DNA of 64,000 nucleotides, taken from positions 2,241,866-2,305,865 of the forward strand of contig NZ_LR733844.1 in NCBI RefSeq assembly GCF_902506455.1, given 5' to 3'. Numbering within the stretch: position 1 is the first letter of the stretch; each line of letters begins with the position of its first letter. The notes below the pieces were generated by a model. It was not told the origin of the DNA. It saw nothing but the letters and a program-made list of their open reading frames with translations, and made no database searches. This DNA is from Sphingomonas sp. 8AM (lineage in GTDB: Bacteria; Pseudomonadota; Alphaproteobacteria; Sphingomonadales; Sphingomonadaceae). Positions 43,087 through 52,595 of this stretch are shown piece after piece. The position numbers and the translations under genes were made by a program.

Positions 43087-45510
43087 ATGCGTCATCTTCT
43101 GATCGCGGGCGTCGCCCCGCTCGCCCTGATCGTCTCGGTCCCCGCCCTCGCGCAGAGCAGCGCGAACACACCCGCCCCCACCGACGAACCCGCCGCCGCC
43201 GAGTCGACGGGTGACGACGTCATCGTCACCGGCGCCGCGACCCGCGCGGTCGCGCAGATCACCAATGTCGACATCCAGAGGGTGCTGCCCGGCATCAGCC
43301 CGCTCAAGGCGCTCCAGACGCTACCCGGCGTCACCTATCTGACCTCGGATCCGTGGGGCAACAACGAGCAGAACATCTCGCTGTTCGTCCACGGCTTCAA
43401 CGCGCAGCAGCTCGGCTATACGCTCGACGGCGTGCCGCTCGGCGATCAGAATTACGGCAATTACAACGGCCTCAGCCCGCAGCGCGCGGCGATCTCGGAG
43501 AATGTCGGCCGTGTCGTGCTCGCCTCGGGCGCGGGCGACCTCGGCACCGCCTCGACCAGCAACCTCGGCGGGACGATCGACACCTTCACCAGCGACCCGA
43601 AGCCGGAATTCGGCATCAGCGCCGCGCAGACCGTCGGCAGCTACGAGGCGACGCGCAGCTACGTCCGCCTCGACAGCGGCGACATCGGCCAGAACACGCG
43701 CTTCTACATTTCGGGCGTCCGCCAGCGTGCGCGGGCGTGGGACTTCGAGGGCTATCAGAAGGGCTGGCAGGGCAATGCCAAGCTGGTCCACGACGACGCA
43801 AACGGCAAGCTGACCGCCTATTTCGCCTATTCCGACAAGGCCGAGCCCAACGAAGACGCGACCGTCGTCTCCGCGACGCAGGCCTACCAGCCCTACATCC
43901 GCCCGTTCCTCTACCCCAATTTCACGGCCATGCAGGCGTATCTCGCCAACCAGCTGCCGTATAACAACGCCGCCAGCTATGCGGCGTCGGGCGCGAACTA
44001 CAGCAATTACTACAGCGCCGCGCTGCGCACCGACTATCTCGGCTATCTCAAATACGACTGGAACGTCACCGACCGCGTGACCTTCTCCAACCAGGCGTAT
44101 TTCCACCACAATGACGGCGTCGGGATCGTCGCCGGCCCGATCACGGTCGCCGGGCTGCCGCAGCTCTTCTCCTTCTATTATCCCGGCGTCGCGGGCAGCA
44201 GCCCGACCTCGACCGCGAACCTCGCACGCCTCTCGACGATCTTCGGCGGCTCCGGCCTCGCAACGCGCACCACCGAATATCGCATCGACCGCGTTGGCGG
44301 CATTTCCACGCTGCGCGCCGAACTCGGCAACCACACGTTCGAGCTGGGCGGCTGGTACGAGCATCAAAGCTCGGCCGCCTACCGCCGCTGGTACGCGCTC
44401 GACGTCAACGACCCGTCCTCGCCCTATGAGCGCCCGCGCGACCTCGCCGATCCGCTCATCACGCAATATGGCAGCGAGATCCGCGTGACCGAGATCCAGG
44501 CGCACATCCAGGACGCGTGGAAGATTATCCCCACGCTGACGCTCCAGGCCGGGTTCAAGAGCACCTTCCAGCATGCGCGCCAGCGCGTGCCGGTGCAGCC
44601 GATCCCGGGCTCGTTCACCGGCTCGCGCGAATTGCCGGTCGGCCGGATCAATACCGACGAATGGTTCCTGCCGCAGGTCGGCGTGCTGTGGGATGCGACC
44701 GACCACGAACAGATCTTCGTCAATGCGCAGAAGAACATCCGCCAGTTCCAGACCAGCGCCGCCGCCGGCCTGTCGCCGTTCGCGCTCGGCAGCCAGACGC
44801 TGTTCGAGTTCTTCAAGGACAATACCAAGCCGGAGACGAGCTGGACCTATGAAGGCGGCATCCGCACCCGCCGCGCGCTCGACCTCGGCCCGCTGACCGG
44901 GTTCGAGGGCCAGATCAGCTATTATCACGTCGACTTCTCGAACCGGCTGCTCGCGATCAGCCCGACCACGACGATCACCGCAATCATCAGCGGCGCACCG
45001 ATCATTGCCAACGTCGGCAGCGTAAAGACCGACGGCGTCGACGCGGCGGCGACGCTGCGCTTCGGCGACCGTTTCTCGCTCTACAATGCGCTGTCGTACA
45101 ACAATTCGCGCTACGCCGATAACTACACCGTCGGCGCCGCGCAGACCGTCGTCCCGACCGCCGGCAAGAAGGTCCCCGGCTCGCCCGACTGGCTCAACAA
45201 GACGATTGCGACGCTTCATGGCGACGGGGTGGAGCTGCAGCTGATCGGCGACTATATCGGGCGCCGCTATGCCACGTTCACGAACGATCTGATGGTGCCG
45301 GGCTATTTCACCCTCTCGGGTCGCATCGGCTTCGAGCTGCCGGTGTCGGGCGAAGGTCTGGCCAGGAAGCTGAACGTCAGCCTCAACGTCACCAACATCA
45401 CCGACAAGAAGGCCTATTCGACGATCAGCGTCGGCGCGGCATCGGGGACGTACAATTTCTTCCCGCTCGCGCCGCGTCAGGCGTTCGTCACGCTCAGCGC
45501 AGGCCTCTGA
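43087..45510 (+). CDS. TonB-dependent receptor (second of a tandem pair)
   Basis: An 807-residue receptor following the first after 29 bases. The signal peptide ends ALAQ. The plug contains GISPLKALQTLPGVTYLTSD, LFVHGFNAQQLGYTLDGVPL and STSNLGGTIDTF. The barrel ends FVTLSAGL. It is similar in layout to the preceding gene but divergent in the extracellular loops, so the two may bind different ligands or form a two-receptor uptake pair. The GDPD gene follows five bases later and is likely cotranscribed. Confidence 0.88.
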   Translation: MRHLLIAGVAPLALIVSVPALAQSSANTPAPTDEPAAAESTGDDVIVTGAATRAVAQITNVDIQRVLPGISPLKALQTLPGVTYLTSDPWGNNEQNISLFVHGFNAQQLGYTLDGVPLGDQNYGNYNGLSPQRAAISENVGRVVLASGAGDLGTASTSNLGGTIDTFTSDPKPEFGISAAQTVGSYEATRSYVRLDSGDIGQNTRFYISGVRQRARAWDFEGYQKGWQGNAKLVHDDANGKLTAYFAYSDKAEPNEDATVVSATQAYQPYIRPFLYPNFTAMQAYLANQLPYNNAASYAASGANYSNYYSAALRTDYLGYLKYDWNVTDRVTFSNQAYFHHNDGVGIVAGPITVAGLPQLFSFYYPGVAGSSPTSTANLARLSTIFGGSGLATRTTEYRIDRVGGISTLRAELGNHTFELGGWYEHQSSAAYRRWYALDVNDPSSPYERPRDLADPLITQYGSEIRVTEIQAHIQDAWKIIPTLTLQAGFKSTFQHARQRVPVQPIPGSFTGSRELPVGRINTDEWFLPQVGVLWDATDHEQIFVNAQKNIRQFQTSAAAGLSPFALGSQTLFEFFKDNTKPETSWTYEGGIRTRRALDLGPLTGFEGQISYYHVDFSNRLLAISPTTTITAIISGAPIIANVGSVKTDGVDAAATLRFGDRFSLYNALSYNNSRYADNYTVGAAQTVVPTAGKKVPGSPDWLNKTIATLHGDGVELQLIGDYIGRRYATFTNDLMVPGYFTLSGRIGFELPVSGEGLARKLNVSLNVTNITDKKAYSTISVGAASGTYNFFPLAPRQAFVTLSAGL

Positions 45511-45515
45511 GCGTG

Positions 45516-46607
45516 ATGACCCGCCGCGCCGCGCTCGGCTCCGCGATCGCGCTGGGGGTGGCTTCCACCGCCGGCGCGGCGTCGCCCGCGAAGAAGCCGC
45601 TGGTGTTCGCGCACCGCGGCGCGTCGGCGCTGCGTCCCGAACACACGCTCGGCGCCTATGCCAAGGCGATCGCGGACGGTGCCGACTTCATCGAGCCCGA
45701 TCTGGTCCCGACGAAGGACGGCGTGCTGGTCGCGCGGCACGAGAACAACATCGTCGAGACGACCGATGTCGCCGACCACCCCGGATTTGCATCGCGCCGC
45801 ACGACGAAGACGATCGACGGCGAGCCGCAGACCGGCTGGTTCACCGAGGATTTCACGCTCGCCGAGCTGAAGACGCTGCGGGCGAAGGAACGGCTCGGCA
45901 CGGTGCGCCCCGAAAGCCGCAGCTATGACGGCCAGTTCCAGATCGTCACGCTTGACGAGGTCATCGACTTCACCGCGGCCGAGGCGGCAGCACGCGGGCG
46001 GACGATCGGGCTGGTCCCCGAGCTGAAACATTCGACCTATTTTGCCGGGATCGGGCTGCCGGTCGAGGACCGCTTCCTCGCGGTGATCGCCGCGCACGCC
46101 TACACCCGCCGCGCCCCGGTGCAATTGCAGTCGTTCGAGGTCGCGAACCTGCGCTACGTCCGCGGCAAGCTGCCGAAGGTGGGCAACCTCCGGCTCGTCC
46201 AGCTCATCGGCGACCCCGCGCAGAAGCCGGCCGATGTGGTGAAGGCCGGCGGCACGCTCGACTATCGCACGATGGTGTCGCCCGCCGGGCTGCGCGAGAT
46301 GGCGCGTTATGCCGATATCGTCGCGCCGAACACGCGGATGCTGATCCCGCTCGCCGCCGACGGGCGGCTTGGTGCGCCGACCACGTTGGTCGCCGACGCG
46401 CACGCTGCCGGCCTCGAGCTCTGCCCCTGGACCTTCCGTCCCGAAAACCGCTTCCTCGCCGCCGACTTCCGCAGCAATGCCGGACCGGACGCGCGTCATG
46501 ACGCCGGATCGGTCGCCGAGATGCGCCGCTATATCGCGCTCGGTGTCGACTCGTTCTTCACCGACGATCCGGCGCTTGGGCGACTGGCCGTGGACGGCAC
46601 CCGATAA
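45516..46607 (+). CDS. Glycerophosphodiester phosphodiesterase, exported
   Basis: A 363-residue GDPD. Tat-like signal TRRAALGSAIALGVASTAGA, then the TIM barrel: VFAHRGASALRPEHTLGAY (metal-binding His-Arg), FIEPDLVPTKDGVLVARHEN (Glu/Asp and His), and VPELKH near 165. Members cleave glycerophosphodiesters to glycerol-3-phosphate. The insert TDVADHPGFASRRTTKTIDG is typical of the periplasmic GlpQ type. Its place behind two TonB receptors suggests it degrades what they import. ATG 45516 is used; GTG 45513 is equally in frame. Confidence 0.88.
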   Translation: MTRRAALGSAIALGVASTAGAASPAKKPLVFAHRGASALRPEHTLGAYAKAIADGADFIEPDLVPTKDGVLVARHENNIVETTDVADHPGFASRRTTKTIDGEPQTGWFTEDFTLAELKTLRAKERLGTVRPESRSYDGQFQIVTLDEVIDFTAAEAAARGRTIGLVPELKHSTYFAGIGLPVEDRFLAVIAAHAYTRRAPVQLQSFEVANLRYVRGKLPKVGNLRLVQLIGDPAQKPADVVKAGGTLDYRTMVSPAGLREMARYADIVAPNTRMLIPLAADGRLGAPTTLVADAHAAGLELCPWTFRPENRFLAADFRSNAGPDARHDAGSVAEMRRYIALGVDSFFTDDPALGRLAVDGTR

Positions 46608-46761
46608 AGCGGTTGCGCCAACGCCGTCCGGCTCGTATATTGGGATGCGGCTGGTGTAGTCTTTCGCTTCATCGGCTTTCCCGACGGCTCCGCAGCGATG
46701 CGGGGCCGTTGTGCTTTGCGCCGGTTTCGGCGTTGTCGTTCCCCAAGGAGAATTTCGCAGC

Positions 46762-47124
46762 ATGGCAGGTTACAAGGCCCCGGACTTCAACCAGCGCGCC
46801 GCCTCTGCCCGCGACGCCAAGGCACGCGCGCTTGAGGCGTTGAAGAACAAGGCCGCCCCCGATCCTGCAGAGGTCGCCGCCCGTCTCGCCGCGCGTGAGG
46901 CCAAGGAAGCCGCCGAGGCGGAAAAGCGCGAAGAGCGCAAGGCGGCGATCGCCGCCGAAAAGGCCGCCAAGGAAGAGGCGCGCGCGCAGGCCGCTGCCGA
47001 GGAAGCCGCTGCCGCCGAAGCCGCCGCTGCCGCCAAGCGCCCACCGGTCATGCCGACCGCGGCCGAGATGAAGGCGGCGCGCGACGCCCGCTACGCCGCG
47101 CGCAAGGCTCGCCAGAAGAAGTGA
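46762..47124 (+). CDS. DUF6481 family protein
   Basis: A 120-residue, highly charged helical protein: AGYKAPDFNQRAASARDAKA, then a long Ala/Glu/Lys/Arg helix (about 45-95), then RPPVMPTAAEMKAARDARYA and a basic end. This is the DUF6481 family, widespread in sphingomonads and of unknown function; a coiled-coil or nucleic-acid-associated role is possible. AAGGAG lies upstream of the ATG. The GTGA overlap couples it to the methyltransferase-like gene. Confidence 0.8.
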   Translation: MAGYKAPDFNQRAASARDAKARALEALKNKAAPDPAEVAARLAAREAKEAAEAEKREERKAAIAAEKAAKEEARAQAAAEEAAAAEAAAAAKRPPVMPTAAEMKAARDARYAARKARQKK

Positions 47125-47792
47125 TCCGCCCCGAACTGCTCGGCGTCGCAGAGGTGCCGGGCGGGCCGCCGCTACGTCTGTTCCGCCGCGGCGCGGACTT
47201 CATGATCGTGCTCGAACGCAATGAACTGATGAGCACGCGGATGAGCGGCTCGGAAGTGGCGCTCGGCACGATGACGTGCGACCGGCTGGCGGACAATCCC
47301 GCGCCGCGGCTGCTGATCGGTGGCTACGGTATGGGCTTCACGTTGCGTGCGGTGCTCGCCCGGCTGGGTGCAGCGGCGCAGGTCACGGTCGCCGAGCTGG
47401 TGCCCGGCATCATCGAATGGGCGTGCGGGCCGATGGCGGCGCTTACCGACGGCTGCCTCGACGATCCGCGCGTAACGCTCGAGATGGGCGATGTCGGCGC
47501 GGCGATCGCCGCGGGCAGCGGACGCTATGACGCGATCCTGCTCGACGTCGACAACGGCCCCGACGGGCTGACCCGCCCCGCCAACGATGGCCTGTACGGC
47601 CCGCGCGGACTGGCCGCGGCGCGTGCCGCCCTGCGGCCCGGCGGCGTACTGGCGGTCTGGTCGGCCGCGCCCGACCCCCGCTTCGCCCGCCGCTTCGCCG
47701 ACAGCGGATTCGCGGTCGACGAGGTCAAGGTCCGCGCGCGCGAGAACGGCAAGGGCGCGACCCACGTCATCTGGTTCGGGACCCGGCGTTAG
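47121..47792 (+). CDS. Spermidine synthase-like SAM-dependent protein
   Basis: A 223-residue Rossmann protein. LLIGGYGMGFTLRA near 67-80 is motif I, VTVAELVPGIIEWA the acidic strand-2 end, and ILLDVDNGPDGLTRPAND the catalytic strand. This layout is that of the spermidine synthase/SpeE-like group without the N-terminal tetramerisation domain, so polyamine transfer is not assured. GTG start in a four-base overlap with the DUF6481 stop. Substrate unknown; a methyl or aminopropyl transferase is possible. Confidence 0.75.
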   Translation: MIRPELLGVAEVPGGPPLRLFRRGADFMIVLERNELMSTRMSGSEVALGTMTCDRLADNPAPRLLIGGYGMGFTLRAVLARLGAAAQVTVAELVPGIIEWACGPMAALTDGCLDDPRVTLEMGDVGAAIAAGSGRYDAILLDVDNGPDGLTRPANDGLYGPRGLAAARAALRPGGVLAVWSAAPDPRFARRFADSGFAVDEVKVRARENGKGATHVIWFGTRR

Positions 47793-47818
47793 GCCCGGCC
47801 GGCGCTGCTAACCTGACC

Positions 47819-47892
47819 CGTCATTGGAGCGTAGCGAAGCAATCCAGAGCCGAATCAGGACGCCCTGGATTGCCGCTGCGCTCGCAATGACG
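47819..47892. repeat. REP-like repeat, family B, copy 1
   Basis: CGTCATT..AGCGTAGCGAAGCAATCCAG on the left and CTGGATTGC..CTGCGCTCGCAATGACG on the right form a long imperfect hairpin of about 74 bases. Right arm has a GCC substitution. Lies after the SpeE-like gene. Confidence 0.75.
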
Positions 47893-48037
47893 AGTGGCAT
47901 ATTCTTCCGCACCTCATCATGATTTAAAGCCAGGCCTCACCCCGGTAGAAGATGCGGTGCCGGGTAGATCAAACCTTCGCGACCAACCCCTGCCAACCGA
48001 CTGTCACCCGCCGCAGCCTGATGGTAGAGGCCGCCGC

Positions 48038-48985
48038 ATGGGTCACGGGCACAACCACCACCACAATCACGATCACGGCCATGATCACGGCCATTCCCAT
48101 GCACACGCCACCCCGCCCGAGCGCTGGGACCATGTGTTCGCGATCGGGATCGCACTGAATCTCGTTTATGTCGTCGCGGAAGGCGTCGCCGGCTGGCTGT
48201 TCGATTCGGTCGCGCTACTCGCCGACGCCGGGCACAACCTGTCCGATGTCCTCGGGCTCGCGGTGGCATGGGGCGGCGCGGCACTGGCGCGGACCGCACC
48301 GTCGAAGCGCTTCACCTACGGGCTGAAGGGATCGACGATCCTCGCCGCGCTCGCCAACGCGCTGCTGCTGCTGGTCGCGATCGGTGCGATCGCACTGGAG
48401 GCGGTGCACCGCTTTGGGTCCGCGCCCGCCGTGCCGGGGCTCACCGTCTCGGCGGTCGCCGCGCTCGGCATCGTCGTCAACGCGATCACCGCCTGGCTGT
48501 TCGCGCGGGGGCGCAAGGGCGACGTCAACGTGCGCGGCGCCTATCTCCACATGCTCGCCGACGCGCTGGTCTCGGCCGGCGTCGTCGCTGCGGGGGTCGT
48601 CATCTGGCTGACCGGTGCGGCGTGGATCGACCCGCTCGTCAGCCTCGTCATCGCGGTGGTGATCTTCTGGCAGACGTGGGGGCTGCTGCGCGAGACGATC
48701 GAGATGTCGTTGTCGGCGGTCCCGCGCGGGATCGACTATGACCGGGTCAAGGACGCGCTCGCCGCGCTGCCCGGCGTCGAGGCGGTCCACGATCTCCACA
48801 TCTGGCCGATGTCGACCACCGAACCGAGCCTGACCGCGCATCTGCGCATCCCGGCGGGGCATCCGGGCGACACGTTTCTGGAAGGCGTGCAGGCAATGCT
48901 GCACGAACGCTTCGGAATCGGCCATACGACGGTACAGATCGAAACCGGTACCGCCTGTGCGCTCGCCGATGAGCGCACCGTCTAG
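48038..48985 (+). CDS. CDF-family zinc/divalent-metal efflux transporter
   Basis: A 315-residue cation diffusion facilitator. The N-terminus (residues 3-23) holds 12 His and probably binds metal. Six TM helices follow: IGIALNLVYVVAEGVAGWLF, then LLADAGHNLSDVLGLAVAWG with the first DxxxD site (ADAGHNLSD), and HMLADALVSAGVVAAGVVIW with HxxxD. The C-terminal cytoplasmic domain (EAVHDLHIWPMSTTEPSLTA) is the usual metal-sensing dimer domain. ATG 48038 has AGAGG eight bases upstream. Convergent with the S9 peptidase gene, one base apart. The 140-base leader is not recognised as a known riboswitch. Confidence 0.88.
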   Translation: MGHGHNHHHNHDHGHDHGHSHAHATPPERWDHVFAIGIALNLVYVVAEGVAGWLFDSVALLADAGHNLSDVLGLAVAWGGAALARTAPSKRFTYGLKGSTILAALANALLLLVAIGAIALEAVHRFGSAPAVPGLTVSAVAALGIVVNAITAWLFARGRKGDVNVRGAYLHMLADALVSAGVVAAGVVIWLTGAAWIDPLVSLVIAVVIFWQTWGLLRETIEMSLSAVPRGIDYDRVKDALAALPGVEAVHDLHIWPMSTTEPSLTAHLRIPAGHPGDTFLEGVQAMLHERFGIGHTTVQIETGTACALADERTV

Positions 48986-48986
48986 G

Positions 48987-51071
48987 CTATTTTCGCATCA
49001 GTTCGCGTCCCAGGAACGCATTCAGCAGCGCCGCGCGGCGCGCATCTTCGGCGTGATCGGCCCCGACCGAATGGCCGCCCTCCAGATATTCGTGGAAGTA
49101 AACGGTGTTGCCGTTCTGCTTGAGCAACGCCGCCAGCTTGCGCGCATGCCCCGGGTGAACCCGGTCATCCTTGGTAGAAAGATAAAAGAACACAGGCGGA
49201 TAGCAAACGCCGGCCTTGACGTTCTGATACGGTGAATACCGCCGGATGAACGCCCAGTCGGCCGGCTTGTCGGGATCGCCATATTCATCGATCCACGACG
49301 CCCCCGCGGACAAATGCGAATACCGCCGCATATCCTCCAACGGCGAGCCCGCAATCACCGCGCCATACAGGTCAGGCCGCTGCTGCATCGCCACCCCGAC
49401 CAGCAATCCGCCGTTCGAACGTCCTGAAATCCCGATCTTTCCTTTGGTCGACACGCCGGTGCGGACCAGATCGTCGCCGACCGCATGAAGGTCATCGAAC
49501 ACGTTCTGACGCTTTTCACGCAGCCCTGCCTGATGCCAGCGCGGCCCATATTCGCCGCCGCCGCGCAGGTTGGCGAGCACATAGGCCCCGCCCTGCTCGA
49601 CCCAGAACAGTGCCAGCGGCCCGGCGCGATATGGCTGTTCGGTGAGATAAGTTGGCGTCTGCGCGGCCCGGAAACCGCCATAGGCGTGGATCAGCGTCGG
49701 CGCGGGAGCGGTCACGCCCTTCCTGGTGACGAGGAAATACGGCACGCGCGTCCCGTCACGCGATGTCGCAAAGCGTTGCACCACCTGATATTTCGTCGCG
49801 TCGAACCGTGCCGGGAGCGCCTGTACCGCGCGCGGCTTCTCGCCCGTGCGCACCGCATAGAGCGTCGGCGGGGTGAGCATCCCCTCGACGGTGACGAACG
49901 CCTCATCGCTCTTGCCCGTCGTCGCGCCGAGGTGGAGCGTGCTGTTGCCGGGCAGCGCAACCGACGTTTGCGCCCAGCGACCATCCGCCTGTCGCCGCAA
50001 CGCGAGCAGCCTGCCGGACACGTCGTCGAGCAACTTGACCCACAAGACATTGTCGCTGGCCGAAACTTCCTCGATCGCCTGCGTCGCGCCCGGTGCCATC
50101 ACCAGTTCGCCCTTGGGGTGGCGCCCGGCGACAATATCGGGGAGCGACCAGGCGACGAGCGCGCCGGCCGGGAAGCCGTCCGCAGGCTTGTTGAGCTTCG
50201 CGATCGCGCGTCCGCCGATCACGTCGGTGACGTCGGCGCCCTTGGGCAGCCCCAGCGGAATGAACCTGCCATCCGTCGCCTGCACCAGCAATTCGCGCTC
50301 GAAGAAGGTGTGGCCGACGCTGACCATCGGCCAGCGCCGCTGCGCGTCGACAAAGGGTGCCGCGCCGACCTCCACCGCGCTTGCGGGGGACTCGTGAACG
50401 GTCGTCGCGGCCGCTAAGGGCGTGCCGCGCCTCCACAATTTCGCGATGCGCGGATAGCCCGAGGTGGTGAGCGCGCCCGCGCCCCAGTCGGTCGCGACCA
50501 GCAATGTATCACGATCGACCCACGCCACGTCGCTCTTCGCCTCCGGTAGCGTGAAGCCGTCGTTGACGAAACGGCCGGTGGTCAGGTCGAACTCGCGGAC
50601 GACCTGCGCATCGGTGCCGCCGGGGCTGAGCCGGACGAGGCAGCGCGCGTAATCGGGCTCGAGGCAGCTCGCGCCGTGCCAGACCCAGCTCTTGCCCTCC
50701 GCCTTGCCGAGCGCGTCGACGTCGATCAGCGTGCGCCATTGCGGGCGACCGGCGCGATAGTCGGCGAGCGTCGCGACACGCCACAGCCCGCGGGGATTTT
50801 TCGCGTCGCGCCAGAGGTTTGTGACGCGGTCGCCGAGTACCGTGTCGACGTCGGCGATCTGCGCCTCGTCATCGAGGATCGCCTTGGCGCGGGCGCGATC
50901 CTGCTCGAAACGCGGGCTTTTGGTGAGCTGCGCCTCGGTTTCGGCATTCCACGCCTTGACCTGCTGGAGCGCGCGGGAGCCTTCGATGTCCTCCAGCCAG
51001 AGGTAGGGGTCGGCGGCGGGGGCGGCGGCGAGGACCAGCGGGGCGAGCGCGAGCGGGAGCAGACGTTTCAT
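48987..51071 (-). CDS. Prolyl oligopeptidase-family S9 peptidase, exported
   Basis: A 694-residue enzyme: signal peptide KRLLPLALAPLVLAAAPAAD, a seven-bladed propeller (about 75-420), then the alpha/beta-hydrolase domain. The triad is in SGRSNGGLLVG (Ser near 540), TKDDRVHPGHARK (Asp near 628) and EGGHSVGADHAED (His near 660). HAYGGFRAAQTP near 445 is the oxyanion region. S9 peptidases cut short peptides after Pro or other residues; this one is exported and could process imported peptides. No operon partner. Confidence 0.9.
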   Translation of the reverse strand: MKRLLPLALAPLVLAAAPAADPYLWLEDIEGSRALQQVKAWNAETEAQLTKSPRFEQDRARAKAILDDEAQIADVDTVLGDRVTNLWRDAKNPRGLWRVATLADYRAGRPQWRTLIDVDALGKAEGKSWVWHGASCLEPDYARCLVRLSPGGTDAQVVREFDLTTGRFVNDGFTLPEAKSDVAWVDRDTLLVATDWGAGALTTSGYPRIAKLWRRGTPLAAATTVHESPASAVEVGAAPFVDAQRRWPMVSVGHTFFERELLVQATDGRFIPLGLPKGADVTDVIGGRAIAKLNKPADGFPAGALVAWSLPDIVAGRHPKGELVMAPGATQAIEEVSASDNVLWVKLLDDVSGRLLALRRQADGRWAQTSVALPGNSTLHLGATTGKSDEAFVTVEGMLTPPTLYAVRTGEKPRAVQALPARFDATKYQVVQRFATSRDGTRVPYFLVTRKGVTAPAPTLIHAYGGFRAAQTPTYLTEQPYRAGPLALFWVEQGGAYVLANLRGGGEYGPRWHQAGLREKRQNVFDDLHAVGDDLVRTGVSTKGKIGISGRSNGGLLVGVAMQQRPDLYGAVIAGSPLEDMRRYSHLSAGASWIDEYGDPDKPADWAFIRRYSPYQNVKAGVCYPPVFFYLSTKDDRVHPGHARKLAALLKQNGNTVYFHEYLEGGHSVGADHAEDARRAALLNAFLGRELMRK

Positions 51072-51268
51072 CGGGGATCAGCGTAGCGGGCAGCGCGGGG
51101 GATAGGAAGCGCGGGGGCGGATGTTGGCGATGGTTGCGCCAGACGCGGGGGAGATGCGCGCGTGCGGTTTGAAGCGCACTGACAAGATGCGTGAATGTTG
51201 GCTATCGTGGTTTGGAAAGTGTTGTCGATGTTTGCAGTGTGGTGCGCGGTTTGTCGCGGTTGCGCAGG

Positions 51269-51304
51269 GAAGAAGCAGGATCCCGGGTCAAGCCCGGGAT
51301 GACG
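51269..51304. repeat. REP-like half repeat, family A, copy 6
   Basis: Only the right arm is present: GAAGCAGGATCCCGGG, then TCAAGCCCGGGATGACG. It adjoins the family C pair. Confidence 0.55.
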
Positions 51305-51319
51305 GCGTCAGCCCCCGCG

Positions 51320-51453
51320 CCGTCGCCCCTGCGGAGGCAGGGGCCTATGGCTGTTTCGTCCGGGTGGGCGGGTTGACACAGGCGCTCCGGTCTTCGTGGC
51401 GGCGTTGCGCGCGACGAGACCGACATGGGCCCCTGCCTCCGCAGGGACGACGG
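51320..51453. repeat. REP-like repeat, family C (inverted pair)
   Basis: CCGTCGCCCCTGCGGAGGCA (51320 on) and the inverted CCTGCCTCCGCAGGGACGACGG ending 51453 face each other. Each arm contains its own small palindrome CCTGCGGAGGCAGG. The 51072-51462 spacer has no gene; it is mostly this repeat plus the half family A unit. Confidence 0.55.
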
Positions 51454-51462
51454 CACCGTCCG

Positions 51463-52473
51463 TCAGTCGCCCGTCACTTTCGCTGGACCCAGGTCGCCCT
51501 GCCCGACGGTCGTGCTCGCCATTTCCAGCATTGCGTCGAGGCTCTTCTTGGCCTGCACGCGCAGCCCTTCGTCCATCTCGATCCGCGGGGTGAGATCACG
51601 CAGCGCGACGTAGAGCTTTTCCAGCGTATTGAGCGCCATGTACGGGCAGATGTTGCAGTTGCAGTTCCCGTCCGCGCCCGGCGCGCCGATGAAGGTCTTG
51701 CCCGGCAGCGCCTTTTCCATCTGGTGGATGATGTGCGGCTCGGTTGCGACGATCAGCGTGTCGCCCAATCCCTGCTGCTCCATCGCCATCGCATATTCGA
51801 GAATGCCACGCGTCGAGCCGACATAGTCGGCATGGTCGAGGATCACCGCCGGGCATTCCGGATGCGCGACGATCGGCGCGTTCGGATGCTGCGCACGCAG
51901 CTTGAGCAGCTCGGTTTCGCTGAACGCTTCGTGAACGATGCACACGCCCGGCCACAGGATCAGGTCGCGCCCGGTCTTGCGTGCGAGATAGCCGCCGAGG
52001 TTGCGGTCGGGGCCGAAGATGATCTTCTGCTCGGGCGGGATCCTGGCGAGGATCGTCTCGGCCGAGGAGGAGGTGACGATGACGTCGCTGAGCGCCTTCA
52101 CCGCCGCCGAGCAATTGATGTAGGTGAGCGCGATCGCATCGGGATGCTGCGCGCGGAAGGCGGCGAATTGCTCGGGTGGGCAGCTGTCCTCGAGACTGCA
52201 CCCGGCGTCCATGTCGGGGAGGATCACCGTCTTGTGCGGCGACAGGATCTTGGCGGTCTCGGCCATGAAGCGCACGCCGCAGAAGGCGATGACGTCGGCG
52301 TCGGTGGCCTGCGCCTTGCGGCTGAGGTCGAGGCTGTCGCCGACGAAATCCGCGAGGTCCTGGATCTCGGGCTTCTGGTAATAATGCGCGAGGATCACGG
52401 CGTTGCGCTCCTTGCGGAGGCGGTCGATCTCGGCGCGCAGGTCGAGGCCCGTCAGGTTCGTCGGCTGTTCCAT
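51463..52473 (-). CDS. nadA: Quinolinate synthase NadA
   Basis: A 336-residue [4Fe-4S] enzyme joining iminoaspartate and dihydroxyacetone phosphate to quinolinate in NAD synthesis. VILAHYYQKPEIQDLADFVG near 27-46 is the conserved start. Likely cluster ligands are C92 (MDAGCSLED), C178 (WPGVCIVHE) and C276 (CNCNICPYM), with spacing matching the family. The ATG at 52473 starts the family-like EQPTNLTGLDLRAEI; the upstream 12 codons are not needed. No nadB or nadC in the window; transcribed alone. Confidence 0.95.
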   Translation of the reverse strand: MEQPTNLTGLDLRAEIDRLRKERNAVILAHYYQKPEIQDLADFVGDSLDLSRKAQATDADVIAFCGVRFMAETAKILSPHKTVILPDMDAGCSLEDSCPPEQFAAFRAQHPDAIALTYINCSAAVKALSDVIVTSSSAETILARIPPEQKIIFGPDRNLGGYLARKTGRDLILWPGVCIVHEAFSETELLKLRAQHPNAPIVAHPECPAVILDHADYVGSTRGILEYAMAMEQQGLGDTLIVATEPHIIHQMEKALPGKTFIGAPGADGNCNCNICPYMALNTLEKLYVALRDLTPRIEMDEGLRVQAKKSLDAMLEMASTTVGQGDLGPAKVTGD

Positions 52474-52595
52474 GCCGCAGCAGATGGCCCGTGTGCGGGG
52501 CGCAATCAAGCGAATCAGTGCGGGGCGTCTTGCATCGACAGGCTCAGCACGAACGGTTGGCCATTATCCGCGCGGATCAGGACATACTCCCACGT

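Noticed and set aside
43321..45219. Long minus-strand frames opposite the tandem TonB receptors (also 40595-43171)
   Set aside because: Composition is that of reverse-complement shadows (runs of Arg, Val, Ala, Gly) and no ribosome site or domain is seen.
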